A stretch of DNA of 64,000 nucleotides from Ambrosia x helenae (lineage: Eukaryota > Streptophyta > Magnoliopsida > Asterales > Asteraceae). The position numbers and the translations under genes were made by a program. The notes beneath the pieces were generated by a model, which saw only the letters and a list, made by a program, of their open reading frames with translations, was not told the DNA's origin and did no database searches. Below are positions 8,460-18,985 of the stretch, piece by piece (within the stretch, counting starts at the first letter, position 1; each line of letters opens with the position of its first letter). The stretch is taken from contig CM061231.1 in the NCBI GenBank assembly GCA_030844895.1, positions 32,311,149 through 32,375,148 of the forward strand, written 5' to 3'.

Positions 8460-10867
8460 TACATCCCGATAGGAAGTTTGGTGCAAAGGCAGAAGAAGGT
8501 TTCTTTGTTGGTTACAGCACTCCCAACAAAAGAGTGTACAACAAAAGAACCAACAACGTTGAAGATTGGCTTAATGTCGATGTTCAGCGTTATACTGCCA
8601 ATGCACCTGGTGTTGGACCTGATTGGTTGTTCGATTATAAGAGTCTATTTGATTCATTCAACGTGGAGAATTTGGTGGATGATGCTGTAGCGCAAATGTA
8701 TTACGAATGTGAAAACGCAGCTAGCTCTCCGCTAATGCGTCCGATCGTGGTTAATGCACCTGCGCCTGCTCCATCTGATGCCTCTGCATCCACGGGTCCC
8801 CCTGATAAAACCGCAGCAGCAGAAGTTGAGGAAGTTTTTCAGGAAGCGTCAGCAGAGGTTCTCGAATCTTCATCTTCCGACGACGATTTTGCAGAGTCTC
8901 ATGAAACTCTCACTGAGGAACAAGCTGGAAATGGTGAATCTACCACTACAGCTCCAGTTAATCCGACAGGAAACAATCAAGCTGGTCCTTCTTCTTCAGC
9001 CGCTCCAGGGATAGGTCTTCGGATCGATCTCTCCGGTTTCAATATGCAACCCGCTGCTCCCTCTAGTTCAAGCGCAGCTGAGACAAATCTATCTCAAGGT
9101 TTGGAGAACCTAAATCTGCATTCGGATGATCCAGTGCCGGCACATCCGGAATCTCGGATTCACGACACTCATCCGATGCAAAATGTGATTGGTAATCCGA
9201 CTAGCAGAGTCATGACGCGCAGTCAGCTCAGAAATGCTAGTTCAAGTGACAATACAGGTACTCTGGCACTCTATTCGGAAATCAGAAAAGCAGGTCATCA
9301 GAACGATTGGTCCTTCGCCTTGTATGTTTCTCAAACTGAACCAAGAACTGTGCAAGAGGCACTGAGGGAAGAACCATGGATTGAAGCTATGCAAGCCGAA
9401 CTTCAGCAGTTCCAAAAGCTAGGAGTGTGGGACTTAGTTGACTTACCTCCAGGCTCGAAAAAGATTGGAACAAAGTGGGTCTACAAATGTAAACGGGATG
9501 ACCGCGGGGTGATTATAAGAAACAAGGCTCGATTAGTTGTCCTCGGCTTCCGTCAAATCGAAGGAATAGATTACAACGAAGTATACGCTCCAGTTGCGCG
9601 CCTTGAAGCTATCCGGATGTTCTTAGCTTACGCTTCGTACAAACGGTTTAAGGTGTATCAAATGGACGTGAAAAGTGCTTTTCTGTATGGTGTCGTGAAG
9701 GAAGAGGTGTATGTTGCTCAGCCACCGGGTTTTGAGGATCCGCTGCATCGCGAAAAAGTCTACAAATTGAACAAAGCGTTGTACGGACTCCATCAGGCAC
9801 CGCGTGAATGGTACCAAATGCTTAGCAACTATCTGATATCCAACGGGTTCAAACGCGGACTCGTGGACTGCACCTTATTCACCAAGGAAAAGGGTGGTGA
9901 TCGTCTTCTGGTACAGGTTTATGTTGATGATATTATTTTTGGGTCTACTAATGATGTCATGTGCAGGGAATTCGAAAAGCTTATGCAGGACAAATTTGAG
10001 ATGAGCTCGATGGGGGAGATGCAATTCTTCCTCGGTCTACAAGTAGAACAACAAGAGTCGGGGATCTTCATCCACCAGACAAAATACGTTGCTGACATCT
10101 TGAGCCGGTTCCAGATGGAAGACTCTACTCCAGTAGGCACACCGATTCAGACCAATCACGGGATTGGGCCTGACGAGAAAGGACAAACCGTTGATCCTTT
10201 TCTCTATCGAGCTATGATAGGCTCACTCATGTACCTCACTGCATCAAGACCTGACATAATGTTCGCGACATGCTTACTATCAAGATACCAGTCAAGGCCG
10301 AAACAGTCACACCTGGTTGCTGTGAAGAGGATCTTACGTTATCTAAAGGGTTGTCCGACCAAAGGTCTTTGGTACCCTAATGACGATAAGTTTGACCTCA
10401 TCGCATTTAGTGATGCTGACTATGGCGGATGCAAGACAGACTTAAAATCCACATCGGCTGGATGCCAGTTTTTGGGACCAAGACTAGTCTCGTGGCAGTG
10501 CAAGAAGCAAGCCTCAGTCGCCTTATCCACCTGCGAGTCGGAATATGTAGCAGCATCGAGCTGCTGCTCCCAGGTTCTTTGGATACAGCAACAAATGAGA
10601 GACTACGGTTTGAAATTTCTTAATACTCCCATTCACTGTGATAATGAGTCCGCTATAGCTCTTGCTAAAGACTCAGTTAACCATTCCAAGGCGAAGCATA
10701 TCTTGGTTAAGTATCATTTCATACGCGATTGCTATGAAAAGAAACTTATCGATATGGTAAAAATCCACACAGACTACCAACGTGCCGATTTATTCACCAA
10801 AGCTTTTGACGGTCCTCGTTTTGAGTACTTGTTAATCTTAAACGGCATTAAAGTTAAGCAGGATTAG
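8456..10867 (+). pseudogene. pol: pol part 2: integrase C-terminus, reverse transcriptase, RNase H
   Basis: Its ATG overlaps the previous ORF's stop by 4 bases (ATGA), but this is probably a product of the frameshift, because FGAKAEEGFFVGYS is the usual interior of copia integrase. A Ser/Ala/Pro-rich linker (about residues 90-260) precedes the RT domain. RT starts near EEPWIEAMQAELQQ and has the catalytic YVDD at 489-492. RNase H follows, with SWQCKKQASVALSTCESEYVAASS cut by conserved acidic residues and a DLFTKAFDG tail. Length is 803 aa and the frame is open to TAG at 10865. If protein is made at all, it needs frameshifting at about 8430. Confidence 0.9.
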
Positions 10868-12359
10868 ATCCTCATCGGTAATCGTTTTTGTAAATATTTT
10901 TCTTTCAAAAATCAGAAAAATCCAAAAATATTGTCTTTTCGCAAATTTTTAGATTTTTAGGGGGAGAAAATTTCAGAAAAATACAAAAACATTCAGAAAA
11001 TGCAAAAATTCAAAAAAAAATGAGAAAATTCCAAAATCAAAAAAAAAAAAATTGAAAAATGCAAAAATGAGTTTCTTTGGTGAAAATGGGAAGATGATAT
11101 TAACCAATCAGTCGGACTGTCTGGACCCTTATCATCTTAAAAATATTGGAACTGATAGGTAGCCTCTACAATGATGTGTCGGTAGGCTCAAAATCATTTC
11201 CAAGTTCGGCACGGTGATATAAACCTAAATCATCTGAATCTTGTGTGGATCAACGTGCGTTGGCATATGGTCTTGGTACCGAAATCTCGTTTGATAGCAT
11301 GCCAAAATCCGAGGTTTCATGGTCTTTAAGAGGTTGATACATCCGGGGTGAACTGGACGTCTCTCAGAATAAATAGGAGTGGCACACGTGTCGTACGTTG
11401 GGGTCGCAGCCTACGACTGAGACACCCCTATGTCATTTCCTGAAAAAAAAACAAAAAAAAAAAACAAAAAAAAATAGAATAAATTCTGATCAGGAGACGT
11501 CCGGGAATCCTAAAAGAGCAAAAAGATTCATATATGCCAAAACCCTATTCTCAATGAGAATTCGCTCTAAGGTATCAAATCATATACCTAAAGCATCGTA
11601 CCGTGAAAAATCAAATATACGGTATTTGACTTGAACCCTGGTTTGGATCTCACTGGTCTCTCTGTTGCAGCGTTTCTGCAGACCTGATCACCACTGAGTC
11701 CACTCCTTGTAAAATACGGATGACAACAGCTTACTCACCGGTTACGAGGAAGCTTTGTGCATGACTTGATACGGGAATGTGTCGCGTGGCGGGGAACACC
11801 TTGTATCTCAGCCTTAATATTACCTTAAATGTATCTAAAGTGCCTAGCGATAAAACTTGATTTTGAGTTTAGGTGGACAACAATATCGACAGTTGTTGTA
11901 GGATGCTTATTGGTAATTTAAGCGAAAACTGAAAATATAAGGGTTCTAGTAATGTCCGTACACTGATATGATTCCCTAACCGTTGAAACTCGCAAAAATA
12001 TGTTAGTGTACAGTTAGTTGATCTCCCGTTTTATTTTATTTACGCTTAGTTTAGCTTATTTAATCATTCTTGATTGCCGATGTTGGAATCCTAATCCATT
12101 GTAATCTTACTTCTTCAAAAATAAAAAAAAACGCCGAAAAATAAAATGGGCAACTTATTGGAAACTTGTGTTTTTGCCGGGTCAAAACCGTACTTTTATC
12201 AAGTACAAGGGTGGAAAATGAAATTTTTTCAAGTATCTGAGTCATCATCTGAGTCGCGTGTCAAATCGGGTTGAAAAACGCATGTTTTGAACCTTAACGG
12301 GTCAAAAATGCGAGATTTGGTGCTGCAGGGGCAATTTGGTAATTTGTGTGAAAACTAGA
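10868..12359 (+). other. spacer after pol with an internal polypurine tract
   Basis: A-rich sequence with repeated CAAAAATTCAGAAAAATG-like strings runs from 10905 to 11070. TTTTTAGGGGGAGAAAA at 10953-10969 looks like a plus-strand primer PPT. No ORF is convincing from 11100 to 12359. The start of this spacer is where a simple copia element would have its 3' LTR. Confidence 0.6.
10953..10969 (+). promoter_or_regulatory. internal polypurine tract (central or vestigial PPT)
   Basis: AGGGGGAGAAAA lies about 90 bp after the pol stop. The true 3' PPT of this element is CAAGGGGGAGTC at 17041-17052. A second PPT could prime an extra plus-strand start (central PPT) or mark where an ancestral 3' LTR once began. 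Confidence 0.5.
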
Positions 12360-12371
12360 TGCATTTGGTGA

Positions 12372-12624
12372 TCTAATCGCATGTAATTTTGGACGAGTGG
12401 CCTAATCGCATGACATATAGGGCGATTACATTACCAATCGCTTGACTTGTGTCCCAATCGTGTGTTTGTTATAAGCGATTAGCCATATTGTCCTATTATT
12501 TTGTGTGAAGAAAAGTTATAGGCGATTAGAGGGTAAACGCGTCTTGATACAAACGATTGGCATTCACTCGTGCCTCTGATCAAGCGAGTAGAAGTCCACT
12601 CGCTAGTAATATCATGCGATTAGG
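12372..12624. promoter_or_regulatory. GCGATTAG word cluster upstream of internal TATA box
   Basis: About eleven CTAATCGC, CCAATCGC, GCGATTAG and GCGAGTAG-type words in both orientations fill 250 bp. The last one (GCGATTAGGG) stops 6 bp before TATATAAA. This copies the arrangement of the LTR promoter without wider sequence similarity to it. Confidence 0.65.
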
Positions 12625-12629
12625 GATAG

Positions 12630-12637
12630 TATATAAA
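12630..12637 (+). promoter_or_regulatory. internal TATA box for the third ORF
   Basis: TATATAAA is followed by a CT-rich leader and then a GT donor at 12769. A leader of about 110 bp, an intron and an ATG 5 bp into the next exon make a coherent transcription unit. Not proven without RNA ends. Confidence 0.5.
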
Positions 12638-12768
12638 CAACACTTAGAACATATTCTTCTCATTATTTCAAAAACTCCAACAGTTATACTCTTTCCCTCT
12701 AATCTGCACGTATCAAAACTTGTTGCCCGTGTTTCTTTAATCTTTGAAATTTGTTCTACATCATCAAG

Positions 12769-13397
12769 GTAACATATCCTCAAACTTTCAGATCATAACA
12801 ACGTGTTTTTGAGGGCTTAATTTGTGTTCAAAGGGCCGAAACCCTAGGTTTTATCTTTTTGATCGTTCAGCGTTAATAGGAGTTGGTTGATGATAAAACT
12901 TGTTTGGGATTTGATAATCGGCACCTATAGATGCTGTTTATACAAAGATTTAGTTCATAAACACCAAAAATCAGAAAGCCCCAATTTTAAAAGCATAAGA
13001 ACCCTAATTTTTAAACGTTTAATTGGCCCCTGATTCTGTCATGTTAATGCAATTATTGTTAGGGGTTTTATTGTTGGGTTGATTATAGACTTCATGTGAC
13101 AAAAATCCGGACACGAAACAAGATGTTTCAAAATTTTGACAACTTTGGTAATGGGTCTCAACTGTCACGCGATTAGGCCTCCTAATCGTGTGAACAGTAG
13201 CGCGATTGGTCACCTTTAACAGCTAATCGCATGAACAGTGACGCGATTAGAGCTAATCGTGTATAAGTTATAGGCGATTATATGGCTAATCGCCTCTAAC
13301 CTTCTGTTGACCAATTTTAGTCAAACCTTGTCCGTTTTTGTCCGTTTTTCATATCCTTGATCTGTCTTTGATGATTTATGGTGTGTTTAACTTGCAG
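12769..13397 (+). other. predicted intron in the leader of the third ORF
   Basis: Donor CATCAAG|GTAACA at 12768/12769 and acceptor TTTAACTTGCAG|AATC at 13397/13398 bound a 629-bp T-rich segment. It contains another block of about eight GCGATTAG/CTAATCGC words at 13168-13294, mixed with ACTGTTCA/TGAACAGT strings. The ATG at 13402 starts just after the acceptor. Confidence 0.5.
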
Positions 13398-13401
13398 AAT
13401 C

Positions 13402-16400
13402 ATGCAATACGGTACTTCGGCCAAGCATAACTGTCTTGCTTTTCTCGGACCTGTGAAGAAGCCGGAATGCAAGCGTTTTGAAGGCATCATCGAGTACTTG
13501 AAGCGCTCAAAGATATATTATGCCATATCTACAGACTATGCTGCTTACAAGAACATTCTCTAGGAATTCTATCAGAATGCTAGAGTCGATGTCAGCACAA
13601 TTCCAGCTACTATCAGAAGCTCGGTGCAACGAAAGGAGGTTCTTATCACTGAAGACATGATTCGCGAGATTCTCAGATTTGGAGATGATAAAGACGATCC
13701 AATCGTTTTCGATTCCATTTTGATACGAGGTGGATTCCTACGGATGAAGTATACGGGTGATGTTCGTGCGCAGGAGATGCTACAAAAGGGATGTCTTCCT
13801 CCAGAAATGAAGTATCTGACGCACGTGGTGTTAAAATGTCTCGGACCTCGCAAAGGAACGTTCGATGCAATCAAAGACATTTTGGCATCAGCGATAGTCG
13901 CATTGACGTTGAACAAGCCGTTCAACTTCTCTGGGATGATTATGCATCACCTCAAGGAAGTGATTCTGCGAAAGCCGAAAGAGAATGCCTTTATTGTTTA
14001 TCCTCGCTTTCTGCAGATGATCCTTGACAATCAGATCCCGAACATGGTGAAACGGGTAGAAGAGCTGATTAATATAAAGAGAATTGATGAAGTTGAGATG
14101 AAAAGAATGTTACAGTACACGAACAAGCCAAAGTCCGAATATCCCCCAAGTCGTAGATTGTTTGCCTACCTAATGAGAGACAACTATGAGGCACCTCCAG
14201 GTAATAGATGGAGGCATGACGACAGTGAGTCAGAGGACGATGTTCAGATTCACAGACAGGTATTCAAGGATGATGATAACATTGGGAGACCCACTGTTGC
14301 ATTGGGACCCAATGAACCGGGCAACATGGGTGATACTGAAGCAAGACAAGATGATGATATGCTTGATACTGATTTGCTGAATATAGATGAACCATCCAGT
14401 TCAGGCAAAGGCAAAGCCAAGATTGACGAGGGCCCGGTTAACATTGAAGATGTTGATGATGAAGATGACGACTCAGAGCGTACCGAAGATGAATCGCCCG
14501 ATCTACTTTCTCTTGAGGAGGATAGAGCCCGCACGGCTGCGGCGAGAGAGCTTGCAAAAGATCCCACTTTCACTCCAGTTAGTGGTGATCTTGTTGCAGA
14601 TATTGATGCTGAACTTAGCACGCCGCCTCCTCAGAAAAGACAAAAGACTAAAGCGACGAAGGTTAGTAGGGGTCAAAAGAGAATGTCAGAAAAGGCAGCT
14701 GCGACTGAGAAGACGCCTAAGAAATTGAGGGGAAGGCGTATGAAACTCCCAGATACTTTTGGCCTTCCTGCTTCCTCTTCTGTATCAGCAACAACAACAG
14801 CAGCAACAGATACAACAACAGCAGCAACAGAAACAACAACAGCGGCAACATCGTCTGTCCCACTCTCATTCAGTGCAGCTATGCCTGCGGGTGTGACTAT
14901 GTCAATGCCTTCCTCGGTAATCTTCACTGAGCCAGTCTCAGTTACCGTTGAAGCGACAGGTTCACAGTTGGCCGCTAATCCGATAGGTGACAGAATCCGA
15001 ATGTTGAAAGAAGCAGCAAGATCGACAGCTGCTAGACCTTCGAGCCAATCCTCATCTTCGACTCCAACAACCAACGAACAACTCCAGCGCCAAATCAACG
15101 AACTTACTGCTATTGTGGCCGCCCAAGCACGGGAAATGGCCGAAATGAAGAGCAAAAACGCCAACATAGAAGAAAATGAGACGGCGATGTTGGAACTGAT
15201 TGGAGACACTATCACGGCTAACACTGAGCTGAGAACCACTGTCGACGCTCTTACTTTATCTAATCAGCAACTCTTGGAGTCGAACAGGCAGATCATGGAA
15301 TCACAACAGCAGCTCATGGAATCACATCAGCAGCTGATTCAGTCTAACCGTGATCTCCAGCTCGCAAATGTGAACAACGAGCGTCGAATCACCAAATATA
15401 AGAAGCAAAACACAAGGCTAAGGACTAGGTTGAATGCGTTGACTGGAACTCAACCTAGACTTACTGGTGGTTCGGAAGCTGGAGCTAGTACTGCTGCTGA
15501 TGATGATGATGAGGATAGTGAAGAAGACGATGATGATGAAGAGGATGATGATGAGTCTGATGACGATGATGACAATGATGGTAAGGGTGATGGTGGTGAT
15601 CCCGGAGCCACAGGCGGGGGTGGATCAACTGGCGGGTCTGCATCGGGACGAACGAAGAAAGGTCACGATCGCAAAGGCAATGATCCCAAGGCAGGTTCTT
15701 CTGCTCAGGGGGAGCCAGCACCTATGATGAGCAAGATTCAAGAGCTACGCGATAAAGTAAAGAAGAAGGCGATAGTTCTTGTTGAAGACGTGGAGCCTTT
15801 GAACTGTTACTTTGCATATGATGACGAAGGCAACTTGCTCCCACCTCCTGCCATGCCTGAATACGATCTGGAAGAAGGAGAGATTCCACCTGAGATGACA
15901 ACAAAGGACATGACTAAACTATATGGCTTTGCATCTGGAGAATCTTCCAATGCAAGTCAAAGTGCTCCTCCTGAGATGCATCCAGAGTGCAATGAAGTGG
16001 ATCTCGAAGAAGGAACCAGCGTGCCGACTCCTGAGTATGTTGTAAATGACTCGGGCGCTGGAATTCCAAATATTGATGAAGATATGATACGTGAGGCCGA
16101 AGAAAAGTTGAAATCTGACTCTACTGAAGTTCCTGATGCAGTAAAGATAAGACATGACAAAATCAGAGAGCGGTATCCCCAATGGTTCAAGCCCGAAGAG
16201 AAGAAAAAGCCAGTTGAACGAGCATCCATCTTCAAGAAAAGACTGTCGAAGATGTCTGGCAATGTGATAAGCTGGGCGTATGTGAGTCAGACAAGAATGC
16301 TCGGGGTAAAATGGCAAGAAGGTGTATTGTACTTTGAGGATTTCAAAGACACTCTGAGCCTGCCATTCTGGTACATTCGTGACTTAGTTCGTCTCAACTA

Positions 16401-16908
16401 TCCATTGTACGAAGAGAAATCTGCCTCTCTTAAGGGTTTTTACACAAAGTTGAAGCGAGAGAGCTCAGAGGGATGGAAAGAGTTGATGCCTCAGTATCCC
16501 AGATCGTATCAGACAGACAAGATTCATCCTTTCACCTTAAAGCCTATCTGGGAGCATAAGATCAAGCCACCGAAATGCGTTTCAAGGATTCCCATTATTC
16601 CAGTTGAACAAGACTTTACCTCGAAGCTGTATTATTGGCACTATGATGCAGCAACCACTGAAGCAGTGATTGTCTTGAGCAACAGTCCGAACCCGTGCAG
16701 AAAGATAAGGATTTGGGATCCTATGTGGTTGATAAATTGCTCAGAGAAGGACGTGGAGACGTTGTACCAACATCCGATCATGCACTTACCAGCTGAAGCC
16801 GATCAAGCCATGAAGTTTCAAAGGGTGATCCAGTTTTGCTACGCCAACAAAGTTCATGCAGGATGCGATTGGTCAAGAATCTCAAGGATCAAGACAACGT
16901 CAAGCTAA
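13402..16908 (+). pseudogene. third ORF of the copia element (SIRE ORF3/'env-like' position), one in-frame TAG
   Basis: It has 1168 codons with a single TAG at codon 54 (13561-13563). The N-terminal region (SKIYYAISTDY, then EFYQNARVD, then FIVYPRFLQMI near residue 205) resembles the minus-strand ORF at 43541. Both recall a plant transposon-associated domain in which an EFY/EFW motif is common; that comparison is from memory. Then come acidic and Ser-rich stretches, a basic KR-rich patch (about 415-450), Thr/Ala repeats, a long coiled coil (about 557-680) with QQLMES repeats, and a Asp-rich run near 700-730. I see no signal peptide and no membrane helix, so it does not look like an envelope glycoprotein. 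Function is unknown. The second ORF3 in this window has CAA at the TAG position, so a nonsense change from Gln is likely. Confidence 0.8.
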
Positions 16909-17040
16909 AGATGAAGACAGATGATGCTGTTTGTTATTTTGTTTAGTTGTATTCGTTTATGTTTATCAAGTCTGTAAAGTTGTTTGCTATTGATATAAAC
17001 GTTGTCTTTTGATTAAGTCTGTACGTATACTAGCCTGGTC

Positions 17041-17052
17041 CAAGGGGGAGTC
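17041..17052 (+). promoter_or_regulatory. polypurine tract before 3' LTR
   Basis: CAAGGGGGAGTC abuts the TGTTAG start of the 3' LTR. It is the expected plus-strand primer site. Confidence 0.88.
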
Positions 17053-17571
17053 TGTTAGTACATGATGTCCCTAGGCTAGTATATCAGTTGTTTGGACGTG
17101 TTTCGGGGTGTTTGGAGATGTTTGTACGCGTTTTGGAGGGTCCGGGAAGCTGCATGCGATTAGCATTCAGTTACACGCGATTAGGGCCCTAATCGCGTAA
17201 CTGTTCATGCGAGTAGGCCTTGTTTTCTGGCGATTAGCCCTAATCGCCCAACATGGTCTTGCTAATCGCATATATGCTGCTGTACGTACCCGGGAGGTAT
17301 AAATAGGCCCAATCATTGCCCTAATCATTAGTTCTTGCCTCACACACTCTCCAAACACCCTCCCAAGGTCTGTAAGGTCTGATTTGATCTCTGTAAACAC
17401 TCGTGCTCTGTTTTTAGTGATTAATCGATAATCTTTTGACCCGTGTGTGTGTTGTGATTACTCATTTGTCATCGTTTCATTATCGTATCTGTTATTAAAG
17501 CATATTAGAGGGATTCCGCACCTCTAGTATAAACCCCGTGATTGTTGGATTTCGCGTTATTCGATCCTACA
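17053..17571 (+). repeat. 3' LTR of the 15.4-kb copia element
   Basis: Identical in all 519 positions to 2163-2681. It includes the word cluster (17156-17269) and TATA box (17298-17305), so it could also drive transcription outward into 17572 and beyond, towards the HVA22-like gene 2.4 kb downstream. It is followed by the TSD CGGGA. Confidence 0.96.
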
Positions 17572-17576
17572 CGGGA

Positions 17577-17850
17577 TAGAAAAAATTAATATGAAGTAAT
17601 AAAATGTGTTATAATGTAACATAAAAATTAATATACTACAATATAAGAACATAATAATTTTAATCATGTGAATAAGAATGAAAATATATATAAAAAATGT
17701 ACGCTTGGAAGATGACAGGAGCAGAGATAGAAACAACCATTGCATGATGTGATTGAGGCGGTGGTTTTGAAGGCGTGACTTTTGTTAAAAATGAGTGGTT
17801 TTAACCTATTCAGCTCTAGATGAAAATACAATTCTTATTTATAAGTTTTA
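17577..17850 (+). repeat. left arm (inner part) of an imperfect inverted repeat
   Basis: Pairs in inverted orientation with about 18685-18940. The shared stretch around AATCATGTGAATAAGAATG and the GATTGAGGCGGTGG block is very clear; overall similarity is roughly three quarters. The arm continues leftwards across the retrotransposon insertion into 2125-2162. Confidence 0.7.
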
Positions 17851-18240
17851 GCATGATTAGTGACTCGTCTAAACATGATAAATAAATTACCTGAATACAT
17901 TGTGTTTTTTTTCCAGTACCAACAAAACCCACTAAAAAGTTGTTTTTTAGTTTTTTATATAACACTATGGTAGTCATTGGAAAGATAATAAAACACTTGT
18001 TAGTTTGGTGTATTTTTTTTTTAAAATATCGTATATAAAAGTTATTAATGTGTAAAAAATGTGGAGGAAAACAATGAGAGAGAAGAAGACTTTTTGAGGA
18101 ATAAGGGGATGAAGCCTCACCTAGTGCCATGTGTCACTCAAGGATATTTATTTTATTTTATTAAGCCTTACCTAATGTCACGTGACACATTCAAAAAGGG
18201 AGATAATCTAAATGAACACCATGTCTGTTAGATGGCATTT
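17850..18240 (-). repeat. Helitron-type repeat fragment, minus strand
   Basis: The complement of this stretch matches the interior of the Helitron at 58879-59915 (about 59095-59335), e.g. TTTTATTATCTTTCCAA and the GGAAAAAAA(A)CACA block. GCCATGTGTCA and GTCACGTGACA occur at its edge. A translated similarity also exists, but both frames are short and I take it as repeat similarity, not a gene. Confidence 0.5.
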
Positions 18241-18684
18241 TTTATTTATATATAAATTATATAGAAGGGCCCAATAAAGCCCAAACCGTGAAACCAAACC
18301 ATTGATAATTGTTTGGTTTTATATTTCAACAATTTGATTTTGTTTACAACAATAAAAAAACATTCCTAATGTTTTGCTCACAATTTAAGCTAAAAACTAT
18401 CAAAACCAGACTATGAACACCCCTACTCGTGCTTCAGTAATGTCACACCCCGCCAAGGCGGAAACACGAGAATACGACCTCGAAAGGTTTTCAAGCACAA
18501 GGCACAAGCAACACACATAATTTATTTAAAAGATATCACCATATGATGATTATTATTATAAAGCTTAATAAAAGTTGAGGAACGTTGTCTGGAGACTAAT
18601 AATAAATAAATAAAAAGAATGTTATAACACGTGTGATACACAAGTTTCTAATGAATTTTTTACGCTAATTAAATGAACCTGTAA
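18240..18684. other. loop of the inverted repeat, with a gypsy-LTR-like fragment
   Basis: TGTCACACCCCGCCAAGGCG at about 18439 resembles the start of the gypsy LTR at 35395 (TGTAACACCCCAACCGATGG), as a short degenerate piece. The rest is AT-rich without features I recognise. Confidence 0.35.
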
Positions 18685-18985
18685 ATGAGATTTCTGTTTT
18701 CATCCAGAGCAGAATAGGTTAAAACCAGTCGTTTTAAAAGCTACACCTCAAGACCACCGCCTCAATCGCGCCATGCAATGATTGCTTTTGCCTCTGCTCC
18801 TCATCCAAACGTACATTTTCTCTTTAATATGCATTTTCATTCTTATTCACGTGATTAAAATTGTCAATTTCTTAATGGTACATTACTTTGCATACTACAT
18901 CAGCACACATTTTATCACTTTGTATTAAATTTGTCTATCCTGAAAAGCTCTCGAGATATAAGCTAGTTTTCTATATAGTTAAAAT
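18685..18985 (-). repeat. right arm of the imperfect inverted repeat
   Basis: Inverted partner of 17577-17850 plus 2125-2162. Without the retrotransposon the arms would lie about 0.85 kb apart. No clear terminal motif or TSD was found, so it may be a fold-back transposon or a simple inverted duplication. Confidence 0.7.

Larger units (their letters stand above)
2163..17571 (+). mobile_element. full-length SIRE-like copia retrotransposon, 15.4 kb, with a third ORF
   Basis: The element is flanked by CGGGA at 2158-2162 and 17572-17576. Order: LTR, PBS, long leader, gag (3350-7285), pol in two frames (7293-8459 and 8456-10867), a 2.5-kb spacer with an apparent internal promoter, a third ORF (13402-16908), PPT, LTR. 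The two 519-bp LTRs match base for base as I read them, so insertion is recent. Long gag with two distant CCHC knuckles, copia order INT-RT-RH, and an ORF after pol match the SIRE/Maximus lineage. Size is well above the roughly 10 kb usual for SIRE1. Two coding breaks (pol frameshift, TAG in ORF3) suggest the copy is now defective unless recoding occurs. Confidence 0.95.

Noticed and set aside
13624..13626. GTG as start of the third ORF
   Set aside because: The same frame extends upstream through the TAG at 13561 to the ATG at 13402, and that upstream part is conserved with the second ORF3.
14673..15239. Minus-strand open frame of 188 codons
   Set aside because: It is the antisense of the coiled-coil and Thr/Ala region of the third copia ORF; its Ser/Val-rich make-up is a shadow.
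15485..15721. His-rich minus-strand frame of 78 codons
   Set aside because: Antisense of the GAT/GAC run coding for the Asp-rich stretch of ORF3.
17816..18130. Conserved small protein shared with 59104-59331
   Set aside because: The similarity exists at DNA level within Helitron-type repeats and continues outside both frames.
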